NCBI GenBank assembly: GCA_027038385.1
Contig: JALVXE010000063.1
Location: 1 to 11,932 of the forward strand
Direction: 5' to 3'
From: Thermotogaceae bacterium
GTDB taxonomy: Bacteria > Thermotogota > Thermotogae > Thermotogales > Thermotogaceae
Length of the DNA: 11,932 nucleotides
A program made the position numbers and the translations under genes. Under the pieces are notes generated by a model. That model searched no databases. It was not told where the DNA came from and saw only the letters and a program-made list of their open reading frames with translations. Shown here piece after piece: positions 5,976 to 11,932 of this stretch; position 1 is the stretch's first letter; each line of letters starts with the position of its first letter.

Positions 5976-7219
5976 AGCTGTTTCCTCCATCTGTAAGGAT
6001 CTTTCTCCCTGAGAACCAAATAATGCGCTTTGAGTCTTAACGAATGAATGTTTATGAATCCCTTCGAATCGAACGCGTTAAAGCCCCCTTCAACATCCAT
6101 GCTCGATAGATTCCTGTCGTATAGCGATGTAGGAGATTCCCTGCCGACTGCCGTGACGTTTCCTTTGTAAACCGAGACTATAACTCTACCATCAATCGCT
6201 TCCTGGGATTTTTTGAAAGCCGACATCAAGAAATCCATCTCCGGTGAGAACCAGAATCCGTTGTATATGAGTTCTGAGAATTTCGGGATTAACATATCCC
6301 TGAGATGCATGACTTCTTTATCCATAGCTATTCCTTCTATATCCCTGTGAGCTTCCCACAGAATCGTGGCTCCGGGCGTCTCATAAACTCCCCTTGACTT
6401 TATCCCTATGAACCTGTTCTCGACCATATCTACTCTTCCAACACCATTTTTCTTTCCTATCTCGTTCAGGTATTCAAAAAGCTCCAGTGGATCTTCTTTC
6501 GTCGTCCCGTCGTTTAAGTTCACGACCTTTATCGGCTTTCCATCTTTGAAATGTATCTCAAGGAGAGTCTCCTCATCCGGAGCATCTTTCGGACTGACAG
6601 TCATCGAGAAAACACTCTCATCAGGCCTGTACATCGGATCTTCCAATACTCCTGCTTCGTGTGATATGTGCATCAGATTCTCATCTTCGCTGAAAGGCTT
6701 TTCCACAGTCGCCTTGACGGGAATTCCTTTCTCTTTGGCGTAAGCTATCAGATCCGATCTCCCTTTAAAGCGGCTCAGAAATTCCGCGTCTTTCCACGGA
6801 GAGATGATCTTCAAGAAAGGATTCAGAGCGGCATAAGTCATCTCGAACCTTACCTGATCGTTTCCCTTGGCTGTCGCGCCGTGTGCTACGTACTCCGCTC
6901 CTTCTTTCTCGGCTATCTCGACCTGCCGCCTTGCTATCAAAGGCCTTGCAAGAGCCGTTCCAAGAAGGTATCTCCCTTCGTATATAGCGTTTCCCATCAT
7001 CGCTGGGAATATGAAGTCCGTAACGAATTCCCTTCTGAGATCCTCCACGTAGACTTTCGACGCTCCCGTCTTCAGCGCTTTTTTCTCCACCTCGTCGAAA
7101 TCCTCATCTTGACCGACGTTTGCAACGAAGGCTATGACGTCGAAACCCTTCTCCACAAGCCAGCTCAGAATGACGGAAGTATCCAAGCCTCCACTGTAGG
7201 CGAGAACGACTTTCTTCAT
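5972..7219 (-). CDS. argG: Argininosuccinate synthase
   Basis: Condenses citrulline and aspartate with ATP cleavage to AMP and pyrophosphate, giving argininosuccinate. The protein is 415 residues, near the usual 400. The N-terminal PP-loop AYSGGLDTS is at residues 7-15 and GATAKGNDQVRFE at 114-126, both diagnostic. Other conserved parts are FVANVGQ (31-37), EGRYLLGTALARP (81-93) and the C-terminal NRFIGIKSRGVYETPG. The frame is open a further 177 codons upstream to 7750, but that part lies over rnfC and looks nothing like ArgG. The ATG at 7219-7217 has GGAGG seven bases upstream and starts MKKVVLAYSGG, as expected. It heads an argG-argH operon; the other arginine genes are not in the window. 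No ARG-box-like operator could be made out. Confidence 0.97.
   Translation of the reverse strand: MKKVVLAYSGGLDTSVILSWLVEKGFDVIAFVANVGQDEDFDEVEKKALKTGASKVYVEDLRREFVTDFIFPAMMGNAIYEGRYLLGTALARPLIARRQVEIAEKEGAEYVAHGATAKGNDQVRFEMTYAALNPFLKIISPWKDAEFLSRFKGRSDLIAYAKEKGIPVKATVEKPFSEDENLMHISHEAGVLEDPMYRPDESVFSMTVSPKDAPDEETLLEIHFKDGKPIKVVNLNDGTTKEDPLELFEYLNEIGKKNGVGRVDMVENRFIGIKSRGVYETPGATILWEAHRDIEGIAMDKEVMHLRDMLIPKFSELIYNGFWFSPEMDFLMSAFKKSQEAIDGRVIVSVYKGNVTAVGRESPTSLYDRNLSSMDVEGGFNAFDSKGFINIHSLRLKAHYLVLREKDPYRWRKQL
5984..5988 (-). promoter_or_regulatory. Ribosome binding site for argH inside the end of argG
   Basis: The minus strand reads GGAGG within the last codons of argG, 8 bases before the TTG at 5975-5973. 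It overlaps the upstream in-frame ATG (5990-5988), which has no clear ribosome site, and so favours the TTG start and coupled translation of argG and argH. Confidence 0.6.
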
Positions 7220-7245
7220 AACCCCACCTCCCCTGATTGGTGCGT

Positions 7246-7256
7246 ATTTTAGCACA
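7246..7256 (-). promoter_or_regulatory. Probable argG promoter (extended -10)
   Basis: The minus strand reads TGTGCTAAAAT, an extended -10 of the TGnTAAAAT form. A start about seven bases downstream would leave a leader of only about 20 bases before the argG ATG, mostly ribosome site. No good -35 match lies 17 bases upstream. Confidence 0.5.
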
Positions 7257-7275
7257 GCTTCACTTCGAATTGTTG

Positions 7276-7284
7276 TGGTAAAAT
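7276..7284 (+). promoter_or_regulatory. Probable rnf operon promoter (extended -10)
   Basis: TGGTAAAAT, the same 9-mer found twice in the murB/ligase palindrome, lies 35-43 bases before the rnfC GTG. A strong AGGAGGTGAT ribosome site (7304-7313) falls between. The -35 region is weak, which is tolerated with an extended -10. Its distance to the argG -10 on the other strand is only about 20 bases, so the two promoters may compete. Confidence 0.5.
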
Positions 7285-7318
7285 GCGACTGGATTGTGAG
7301 AAGAGGAGGTGATAAGTA

Positions 7319-8635
7319 GTGATCGGAACATTCAAAGGAGGAGTTCACCCACCAGCGAAGAAGGAACTCGCGAAAGACAAACCGATCGAAAGAATGGAAA
7401 TTCCGGATACGGTCTACGTTTACATGGTGAACCACGCCGGTGCACCTGCGAAGGTCGTCGTTGAAAAAGATCAAGAGGTCAAAACGGGCCAGGTGATAGG
7501 AGAGCCTGGTGGTTTCATATCCGCTTTTGTTCATTCTCCAGTGACCGGAAAGGTAGTGGATATCAAGAAGATGTACCACCCGATAACTGGAAGACCGGTC
7601 GATACGGTCATCATCCAGAAAACTTCCGACGATGAATGGGAATTTCTGGAAGGTCACGGAGATTACGAGAAGATGGATAAAGAACAGATACTCGACCTGA
7701 TAAAGAGAGCTGGAATAGTCGGTATGGGAGGGGCGATGTTCCCGACTCATGTAAAGCTAAGTCCGCCTCCTGATAAAAAAGTCGACACACTGATAATAAA
7801 CGGTGCTGAATGTGAGCCTTACCTGACGATCGATTACAGAACGATGATGGAGAGAACGGACGAGCTCTTGACCGGAATAAAGATCATAAAGAAAGTCCTG
7901 AGCGTCGACAGAGTCTACATAGGTGTTGAAGACAACAAAATGGGCGCTATAAAAAAGCTCAGAGAGAAGATGTCATCAGAAGGAATAGAAGTCGTTCCCC
8001 TGAGAACGAAATACCCTCAAGGATCTGAAAAGCATCTGATATACGCCATAACTGGAAGGAAAGTCCCGCGAGGGGGCTTGCCGATGGACGTCGGGGTTGT
8101 CGTTCAGAACGTTGGAACTGCCGTTGCGATAAAAGAAGCCGTCGTCGATGGAAAACCACTGATCGAAAGGGGACTGACCGTCACCGGTGAAGCCGTCAAG
8201 AATCCCGGGAATTTCATCGTTAGGATAGGAACACCCGCGAAATTCGTTTTAGATCACGTCGGCTTGAAGGAAAACGTCGAGAGGGTCCTTTTCGGCGGCC
8301 CGATGATGGGAATCGCTCTCAGGGATATAAACATACCCGTGATGAAGGGAACGAGCGGGATAACCGCACTTCCAGCTAAGGTGACGAGATCCGCAGAAGA
8401 AATGCCGTGTATAAGGTGCTCCAGATGCGTTATGGTATGCCCGATGGGACTCCAACCGTACCTTTTGGTGAAACTCGTTCAGAAAAAGCGCCATGACGAT
8501 GCAGCAGCAATTGGACTTATGGACTGCATCGAATGCGGATCCTGCGCTTTCGTGTGCCCGAGCAAGATAGATCACGTAAGATACATAAAGCTTGGAAAGA
8601 CCGTCTACAAAGCGCTCAGGGGGGCGAAAAGATGA
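7319..8635 (+). CDS. rnfC: Rnf complex subunit C, NADH-binding flavoprotein with two 4Fe-4S clusters
   Basis: Peripheral cytoplasmic subunit where NAD+/NADH meets the Rnf chain. 438 residues. An N-terminal barrel-sandwich hybrid region (about 30-100) is followed by the Complex1_51K-like NADH/FMN domain with RAGIVGMGGAMFPTHVKL (130-147) and NGAECEPYLT (161-170). A SLBB-like stretch precedes the C-terminal ferredoxin part with CxxCxxCxxxCP twice: Cys364/367/370/374 and Cys403/406/409/413. This matches RnfC of bacterial Rnf complexes in order and length. GTG start, GGAGG 9 bases upstream. First gene of rnfCDGEAB; its stop overlaps the rnfD ATG (ATGA). In Thermotoga maritima the Rnf complex was shown to be Na+-coupled; the ion used here is inferred only. 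Confidence 0.96.
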   Translation: MIGTFKGGVHPPAKKELAKDKPIERMEIPDTVYVYMVNHAGAPAKVVVEKDQEVKTGQVIGEPGGFISAFVHSPVTGKVVDIKKMYHPITGRPVDTVIIQKTSDDEWEFLEGHGDYEKMDKEQILDLIKRAGIVGMGGAMFPTHVKLSPPPDKKVDTLIINGAECEPYLTIDYRTMMERTDELLTGIKIIKKVLSVDRVYIGVEDNKMGAIKKLREKMSSEGIEVVPLRTKYPQGSEKHLIYAITGRKVPRGGLPMDVGVVVQNVGTAVAIKEAVVDGKPLIERGLTVTGEAVKNPGNFIVRIGTPAKFVLDHVGLKENVERVLFGGPMMGIALRDINIPVMKGTSGITALPAKVTRSAEEMPCIRCSRCVMVCPMGLQPYLLVKLVQKKRHDDAAAIGLMDCIECGSCAFVCPSKIDHVRYIKLGKTVYKALRGAKR

Positions 8636-9606
8636 TAAAGCTAAAGGTCGCGAACGCTCCTCACGTGGGTACAAGGGATAACGTCCGGGCTATAATGATC
8701 GACGTTCTGATAGGTCTCATACCCGCTGTGATAGTGGCGACGATAGTCTTTGGGGTAAAAGCTCTGCTTCTATCGATACTCGGAGCCGTCATAGGTGAGC
8801 TCCTGGATGCCTTCATAGTCGGGGTGATGTCGAAGGACAAAAGACAACTTTGGAACGGAAGCGGCGCGGTTACAGGACTTCTGTTGGCTTTGAACATAGG
8901 TATAGGAACCCCATGGTGGGTCCTGGTCATAGGGATAATATTCGCCCTCGCGATAGCTAAGCACCCGTTTGGGGGACTAGGTCAGAACATATTCAACCCG
9001 GCCCTGGCAGGTAGGGCTTTCCTTCTCGTATCTTTTCCTACGTATATGACTGGAAAAGTTTACCTCAGACCTGACGCTTTCACGAGCGCAACTCCCCTCA
9101 CATTTCTCGCAGATCACGGTCACAACATAAACAAGCTCATAGAAGTCTGGGGTAGCAGGGGAAAGCTCTACTGGGACCTCTTCATAGGAAACGTCGGAGG
9201 AACATTGGGAGAAACGAGTGCTCTGGCTCTTCTGATAGGTTTTACGTACCTTGTCATAAGAAAGAGGATAAAGATAATGATACCGATAAGCTACATATCA
9301 ACGACTTTTCTATTCGCTCTAATAGGATGGTTGATAAAACCGTCCCTTGGTGATCCGCTCTTTCACATACTCTCAGGTGGGCTGATGCTCGGGGCTCTCT
9401 TCATGGCGACCGATATGGTTACTTCTCCGATGACTCCAAAGGGTCAAATGATCTTCGGAATAGGTGCAGGGGCTCTTACTTACATAATAAGGATCTTCGG
9501 ATCTTATCCTGAGGGAGTCTCGTTCTCGATATTGATAATGAACGGGCTCGTCCCGCTCATCGACCTTCACGCCAAGCCCCGGATATTCGGGGAGGTGAGT
9601 GAGTGA
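8632..9606 (+). CDS. rnfD: Rnf complex subunit D, membrane FMN protein
   Basis: 324-residue integral membrane protein of the NqrB/RnfD family, part of the ion-translocating core. There are about eight to ten hydrophobic segments. Family landmarks are HPFGGLGQNIFNPALAGRAF (111-130) and the late motif ATDMVTSPMTPKGQ (259-272). FMN is expected to be joined by a phosphoester to Thr154 in DAFTSAT (148-154), fitting the ApbE flavin-transferase pattern Dxx(S/T)xAT, although the usual SGAT appears here as TSAT. The ATG at 8632 was chosen over a longer frame from 8533, which overlaps the rnfC ferredoxin domain; AGGGGGG lies about seven bases before it. It overlaps the rnfC stop by four bases, and its stop overlaps rnfG by one base. 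Confidence 0.96.
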   Translation: MIKLKVANAPHVGTRDNVRAIMIDVLIGLIPAVIVATIVFGVKALLLSILGAVIGELLDAFIVGVMSKDKRQLWNGSGAVTGLLLALNIGIGTPWWVLVIGIIFALAIAKHPFGGLGQNIFNPALAGRAFLLVSFPTYMTGKVYLRPDAFTSATPLTFLADHGHNINKLIEVWGSRGKLYWDLFIGNVGGTLGETSALALLIGFTYLVIRKRIKIMIPISYISTTFLFALIGWLIKPSLGDPLFHILSGGLMLGALFMATDMVTSPMTPKGQMIFGIGAGALTYIIRIFGSYPEGVSFSILIMNGLVPLIDLHAKPRIFGEVSE

Positions 9607-10268
9607 TGGATATGATGAAAAAAGGTTTGATCCTGATGATATACACGGTCATAGCCGGTTTCGTTTTAGCTGGTATATACGTCATGACAAAGCCATCTAT
9701 AGCGAAGGCGGACTTGAGTGAGAAAGAAAAGGCGATGAGAATCGTTCTAACGGATTGGAAAACTGGAGAAAAGCTCGTATCCGATGAGGAGATATCGAAA
9801 GCTCTGAGTGAAGGCGGACCAGAAAAGGTAGTTGAGATGAGCTGGCATGGCGTTAACGGAAAGGTCTTTCTTCCAGTGTACAAATTTCATACGAAATTGG
9901 GGGAAGCCTACGTGATGGTCGGAGCAGCCCCTGGATTTGGAGGAGACGTGAAGGTAATGGCATCTTTTATCAATGGAAGTAGTGGAATATACCTTAACGC
10001 GATAAAGGTCCTAGATGCGTCTCAAGAAACCCCAGGACTTGGAGCTAAGATACTTCAGGAGGCGCCTCAGAAGAGATTCTGGGGGATCCCGCCAAGCGGA
10101 TTGAAGAAAGGTGTAGTGGTGGATAAAGATGCTCACGGGAGAAAGGATAAAGGAGTCGTTAAAACAAGTGACATAATGACAGGTGCTACAATAACCCCAA
10201 GGGCCGTTGCGAACTCCATAAACATAATGTACGAGTACCTCACCCAGAAGTTGGGGGGTGAAAAGTGA
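9606..10268 (+). CDS. rnfG: Rnf complex subunit G, FMN-binding protein
   Basis: 220 residues: one N-terminal membrane anchor (about residues 7-27), then an FMN-binding domain on the outer face of the membrane. FMN should be covalently attached to Thr195 in SDIMTGAT (188-195), the ApbE target motif; ETPGLGAKI (141-149) is the other family landmark. It passes electrons between RnfD and other membrane subunits. The ATG at 9606 is 10 bases after GGAGG; a GTG at 9603 (7 bases) would add one residue and cannot be excluded. An ATG at 9612 is too distant. Overlaps the rnfD stop by one base, and its stop shares one base with the rnfE ATG. No apbE flavin transferase gene is in the window. Confidence 0.95.
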   Translation: MDMMKKGLILMIYTVIAGFVLAGIYVMTKPSIAKADLSEKEKAMRIVLTDWKTGEKLVSDEEISKALSEGGPEKVVEMSWHGVNGKVFLPVYKFHTKLGEAYVMVGAAPGFGGDVKVMASFINGSSGIYLNAIKVLDASQETPGLGAKILQEAPQKRFWGIPPSGLKKGVVVDKDAHGRKDKGVVKTSDIMTGATITPRAVANSINIMYEYLTQKLGGEK

Positions 10269-10930
10269 TGGCCGACAAAGAGCAGAGCATGGCTTGGTAC
10301 ACCTTCAAAAAGGGTATAACAACGGAAAACCCAACGTACGTCCAGGCGCTCGGTATGTGTCCCACGCTCGCGGTCACAACCGCCGCTATAAACGGGCTTG
10401 GAATGGGGCTCGCGGTTGTGGTGGTTCTTTCTCTGTCGAACCTCATGGTGTCCCTCATAAGAAAGAGCGTTCCAAAGGATATAAGGATCCCGATATTCAT
10501 AGTTGTCATAGCGACATTTGTCACGATGATAGATCTTCTGATGCACGCGTACACTTACGACCTCTGGAAAACGCTCGGGATATTCATACCGCTGATAGTC
10601 GTTAACTGTATAATCCTCGGAAGGGCTGAGGCTTTCGCCTCAAAGAACCCTCCTCACTACGCGTTCTTAGATGGACTCGGAATGGGAACAGGATTCACGC
10701 TTTCGCTGTTCTTGCTCGGATCCGTTAGGGAGATCGCAGGAAACGGAAGCTGGCTTGGAATACACCTTTGGAATTTCAAGATGTTCATGTTCATACTTCC
10801 TCCAGGAGCTTTCATAACGCTTGGACTTTTGGCGGCGTTTTTCAACTACATAAAGATCAAGAGAGCGGAAGCCGAGAAGAAGAGACAGCAGGAGCTGAAG
10901 AAGCAACAGGCACAGGCACAGAAAGCGTGA
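10268..10930 (+). CDS. rnfE: Rnf complex subunit E, membrane protein
   Basis: 220 residues of the RnfA/RnfE/NqrD/NqrE family, with about six transmembrane helices in an inverted-repeat fold. Landmarks are NPTYVQALGMCPTLAVTTAA (21-40), FIPLIVVNCIILGRAEAFAS and GSVREIAG. Cys31 and Cys114 match the two cysteines that, with two from RnfA, hold the intramembrane Fe-S centre seen in Rnf/Nqr structures. The ATG at 10268 shares a base with the rnfG stop (TGATG) and follows a GGGGGG ribosome site by 9 bases; a GTG at 10265 is less favoured. The last 22 or so residues form a charged, glutamine/alanine-rich tail (EKKRQQELKKQQAQAQ) beyond the last helix, probably a cytoplasmic helix of unknown purpose. 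Confidence 0.95.
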   Translation: MADKEQSMAWYTFKKGITTENPTYVQALGMCPTLAVTTAAINGLGMGLAVVVVLSLSNLMVSLIRKSVPKDIRIPIFIVVIATFVTMIDLLMHAYTYDLWKTLGIFIPLIVVNCIILGRAEAFASKNPPHYAFLDGLGMGTGFTLSLFLLGSVREIAGNGSWLGIHLWNFKMFMFILPPGAFITLGLLAAFFNYIKIKRAEAEKKRQQELKKQQAQAQKA

Positions 10931-10944
10931 GGAGGTGAAATCTG

Positions 10945-11517
10945 ATGAAGCTAGTTTTGATAGTCATAAGCGCGATGTTCGTCAACAATTTCGTCTTCTC
11001 GAGATTTTTGGGGATCTGTCCGTACCTTGGAGTCTCGAAGAAGATCGATTCTGCCGTCGGTATGGGGCTTGCGGTTATATTCGTCATGACGGTATCGGCG
11101 GCCATAGCCTGGTTCTTGGATCAGATCCTCATATCCCTGGGACTTGGATTTCTGAGGACGATAGTCTTCATACTCGTCATAGCGGCTTTCGTTCAGTTCA
11201 TAGAACTCTTCATAAAGAAGAACAACCCATCGCTATACGATTCGCTCGGTATATACCTTCCTCTCATAACGACGAATTGTGCGATACTGGGACTCGTTCT
11301 TTTAAACTCGATGCTCAAGCTTGGGTTCCTCGCAGCGGTCTTCAACGCGCTCGGCGCCAGTTCGGGTTTTGCGATGGCTCTCGTGATATTCGCAGCGATA
11401 AGAGAGAAACTGGAGCTTTACGATATACCAAAGCCATTTCAGGATCTCTCGATAGCTCTTATAACAGCCGGGCTTCTCTCCATGGCGTTTCTGGGATTTC
11501 AGGGAATAGTCAAGTGA
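10945..11517 (+). CDS. rnfA: Rnf complex subunit A, membrane protein
   Basis: 190 residues with about six membrane helices, partner and paralogue of RnfE. The N-terminal NNFVFSRFLGICPYLGVS carries Cys25, and LPLITTNCAILG carries Cys112; these are the expected ligands, with RnfE Cys31/Cys114, of the Fe-S centre between the two subunits, which relays electrons across the membrane. The late REKLELYDIPKPFQ segment is typical of RnfA. The ATG is 9 bases after GGAGG (10931-10935), which itself abuts the rnfE stop. The intergenic gap is 14 bases, so same operon. An overlapping frame of similar length (10935-11522) is low-complexity in character and is a shadow. Confidence 0.96.
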   Translation: MKLVLIVISAMFVNNFVFSRFLGICPYLGVSKKIDSAVGMGLAVIFVMTVSAAIAWFLDQILISLGLGFLRTIVFILVIAAFVQFIELFIKKNNPSLYDSLGIYLPLITTNCAILGLVLLNSMLKLGFLAAVFNALGASSGFAMALVIFAAIREKLELYDIPKPFQDLSIALITAGLLSMAFLGFQGIVK

Positions 11518-11528
11518 GGTGATGCGTG

Positions 11529-11843
11529 ATGGTCATAGTCAATGCGATCGTACTTATGGCGATATTGGGATTTGGCTTTGGAGTCTTTCTGGCTTACTTT
11601 TCAAAGAAATTCTATGTGAAAGAAGATCCAAGAGTAGAGCTAATCGCCAAGACGCTACCAAATATAAACTGCGGAATGTGTGGATACCCAGGATGTGACG
11701 CCTACGCCAGGGCGATAGTCAAGAAAGGTGATAGAACAGACAAATGTGTTCCCGGAAAACCCATGGGAGTTGAAGCTAAGATAAAGGAGATACTCAAAAT
11801 GAATCCAGAGGAAGCGGAGAAAATGCTTGAAAGTGGTGAATGA
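11529..11843 (+). CDS. rnfB: Rnf complex subunit B, minimal form lacking the ferredoxin domain
   Basis: 104 residues: one N-terminal membrane helix (about 2-24) and the four-cysteine Fe-S domain (PF04060 type) with Cys48, Cys51, Cys56 and Cys73 in NCGMCGYPGCDAY...DKC, then VPGKPMG and a short helical acidic tail ending ESGE. RnfB is the entry point for electrons from reduced ferredoxin. Most RnfB proteins continue with two or more 4Fe-4S ferredoxin motifs; none is present here. The stop is followed immediately by a terminator and a convergent gene, so no frameshifted remainder exists downstream. The ATG at 11529 is 9 bases after GAGG; a GTG at 11526 is the alternative. Last gene of the rnf operon. 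Confidence 0.93.
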   Translation: MVIVNAIVLMAILGFGFGVFLAYFSKKFYVKEDPRVELIAKTLPNINCGMCGYPGCDAYARAIVKKGDRTDKCVPGKPMGVEAKIKEILKMNPEEAEKMLESGE

Positions 11844-11866
11844 ACCCCCCGTCTCCGGGGGGTTTT
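11843..11866. terminator. Intrinsic terminator after rnfB, probably serving both directions
   Basis: The stem AACCCCCCG (11843-11851) pairs with CGGGGGGTT (11856-11864) around a TCTC loop, followed by T's through 11866. It starts within the rnfB stop codon. On the minus strand the same hairpin begins right at the TAA of the reading frame coming from the right edge, but there is no long T run that way. Confidence 0.85.
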
Positions 11867-11932
11867 ACAAAAATCTGACAAACGCAAAGTATTTCGTAGC
11901 AACATCTTTGCCTCTATTGAATGCACATATTT
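11865..11932 (-). CDS. Probable C-terminal end of a convergent gene, cut by window edge
   Basis: On the minus strand one frame is open from the window edge to a TAA at 11867-11865 and reads AFNRGKDVATKYFAFVRFL at its end. The stop lies at the foot of the terminator hairpin, just as the argH stop does at 4797, which supports a real gene end. Only about 22 codons are visible, so the product cannot be named. The alternating hydrophobic/charged ending with a terminal aromatic/aliphatic run resembles a final β-strand, but that is weak evidence. The other open minus frame here continues through rnfB and is a shadow. Confidence 0.45.
   Translation of the reverse strand, partial: ICAFNRGKDVATKYFAFVRFL

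Noticed and set aside
6668..7252. 194-codon plus-strand open frame antisense to argG
   Set aside because: Shadow of the high-scoring argG frame; no ribosome site and no recognisable motif, with cysteine/serine/arginine-rich composition typical of antisense frames.
7220..7750. N-terminal extension of the argG reading frame by about 177 residues
   Set aside because: It lies antisense to rnfC and the promoter region, has no resemblance to ArgG, and a perfect ribosome site precedes the internal ATG at 7219.
8533..8631. Upstream extension of rnfD
   Set aside because: It overlaps the second cluster motif of rnfC; the ATG at 8632 has a ribosome site and the ATGA overlap seen elsewhere in the operon.
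10935..11522. 195-codon frame overlapping rnfA almost completely
   Set aside because: The rnfA frame has the conserved cysteines, helices and proper ribosome spacing; the other frame has antisense-like composition.
11529..11932. Frameshifted remainder of rnfB downstream of the stop
   Set aside because: No CxxCxxCxxxC motif appears in any plus-strand frame after 11843; a terminator follows at once and the DNA beyond looks like a convergent gene end.
1..11932. CRISPR arrays, tRNA/rRNA genes, insertion sequences, prophage genes
   Set aside because: No regularly spaced repeats, no cloverleaf-like sequences, and no transposase or phage motifs were seen; nearly all DNA is accounted for by housekeeping-type genes.

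Overview
The window reads as bacterial chromosome from the phylum Thermotogota or a close relative. This is inferred from gene content and style: a six-gene rnfCDGEAB cluster, purine-rich sense strands with many AGA/AGG and ATA codons, strong GGAGGTGAT-type ribosome binding sites, frequent TTG/GTG starts and tightly overlapping genes. No species can be named from the sequence alone. There are no rRNA or tRNA genes, CRISPR arrays or insertion sequences. No gap between genes exceeds about 160 bases.

Layout. (1) Positions 1-1841 are minus strand: the 5' part of an AAA-ATPase-like protein cut by the window edge, then a YigZ/IMPACT-family protein overlapping murB by 10 bases. (2) A roughly 155-base divergent region follows. 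It holds a 16-base palindrome that looks like an extended -10 box on both strands, a leftward-reading terminator hairpin upstream of murB, and a 31-base imperfect inverted repeat just before the next ribosome site. (3) Positions 1996-4774 are a plus-strand three-gene operon with overlapping ends: a Ddl-like ATP-grasp ligase lacking parts of the Ddl active site, a degenerate APS-kinase-like P-loop protein, and a complete hydantoinase/dihydropyrimidinase-type amidohydrolase. No known pathway obviously joins the three. (4) A two-way terminator sits at 4773-4798. (5) argG and argH on the minus strand, with a TTGA stop/start overlap, convert citrulline and aspartate to arginine and fumarate. ArgH is short and has unusual motifs. 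(6) A compact divergent promoter region (7220-7318) leads into rnfCDGEAB on the plus strand (7319-11843), the membrane ferredoxin:NAD+ oxidoreductase that pumps Na+ or H+. Its last gene encodes an RnfB of only 104 residues, ending directly at a terminator. (7) The final bases carry the probable C-terminus of a convergent minus-strand gene.

The core functions (cell-wall MurB, arginine synthesis, Rnf energy coupling) are well supported. The most interesting points are the unexplained ligase/kinase/amidohydrolase operon, the minimal RnfB, and the hairpins in the murB/ligase divergent region. Several starts were moved from the longest reading frame to codons placed 7-10 bases after a clear Shine-Dalgarno sequence: murB, argH, argG, the hydantoinase, rnfD, rnfG, rnfE and rnfB.
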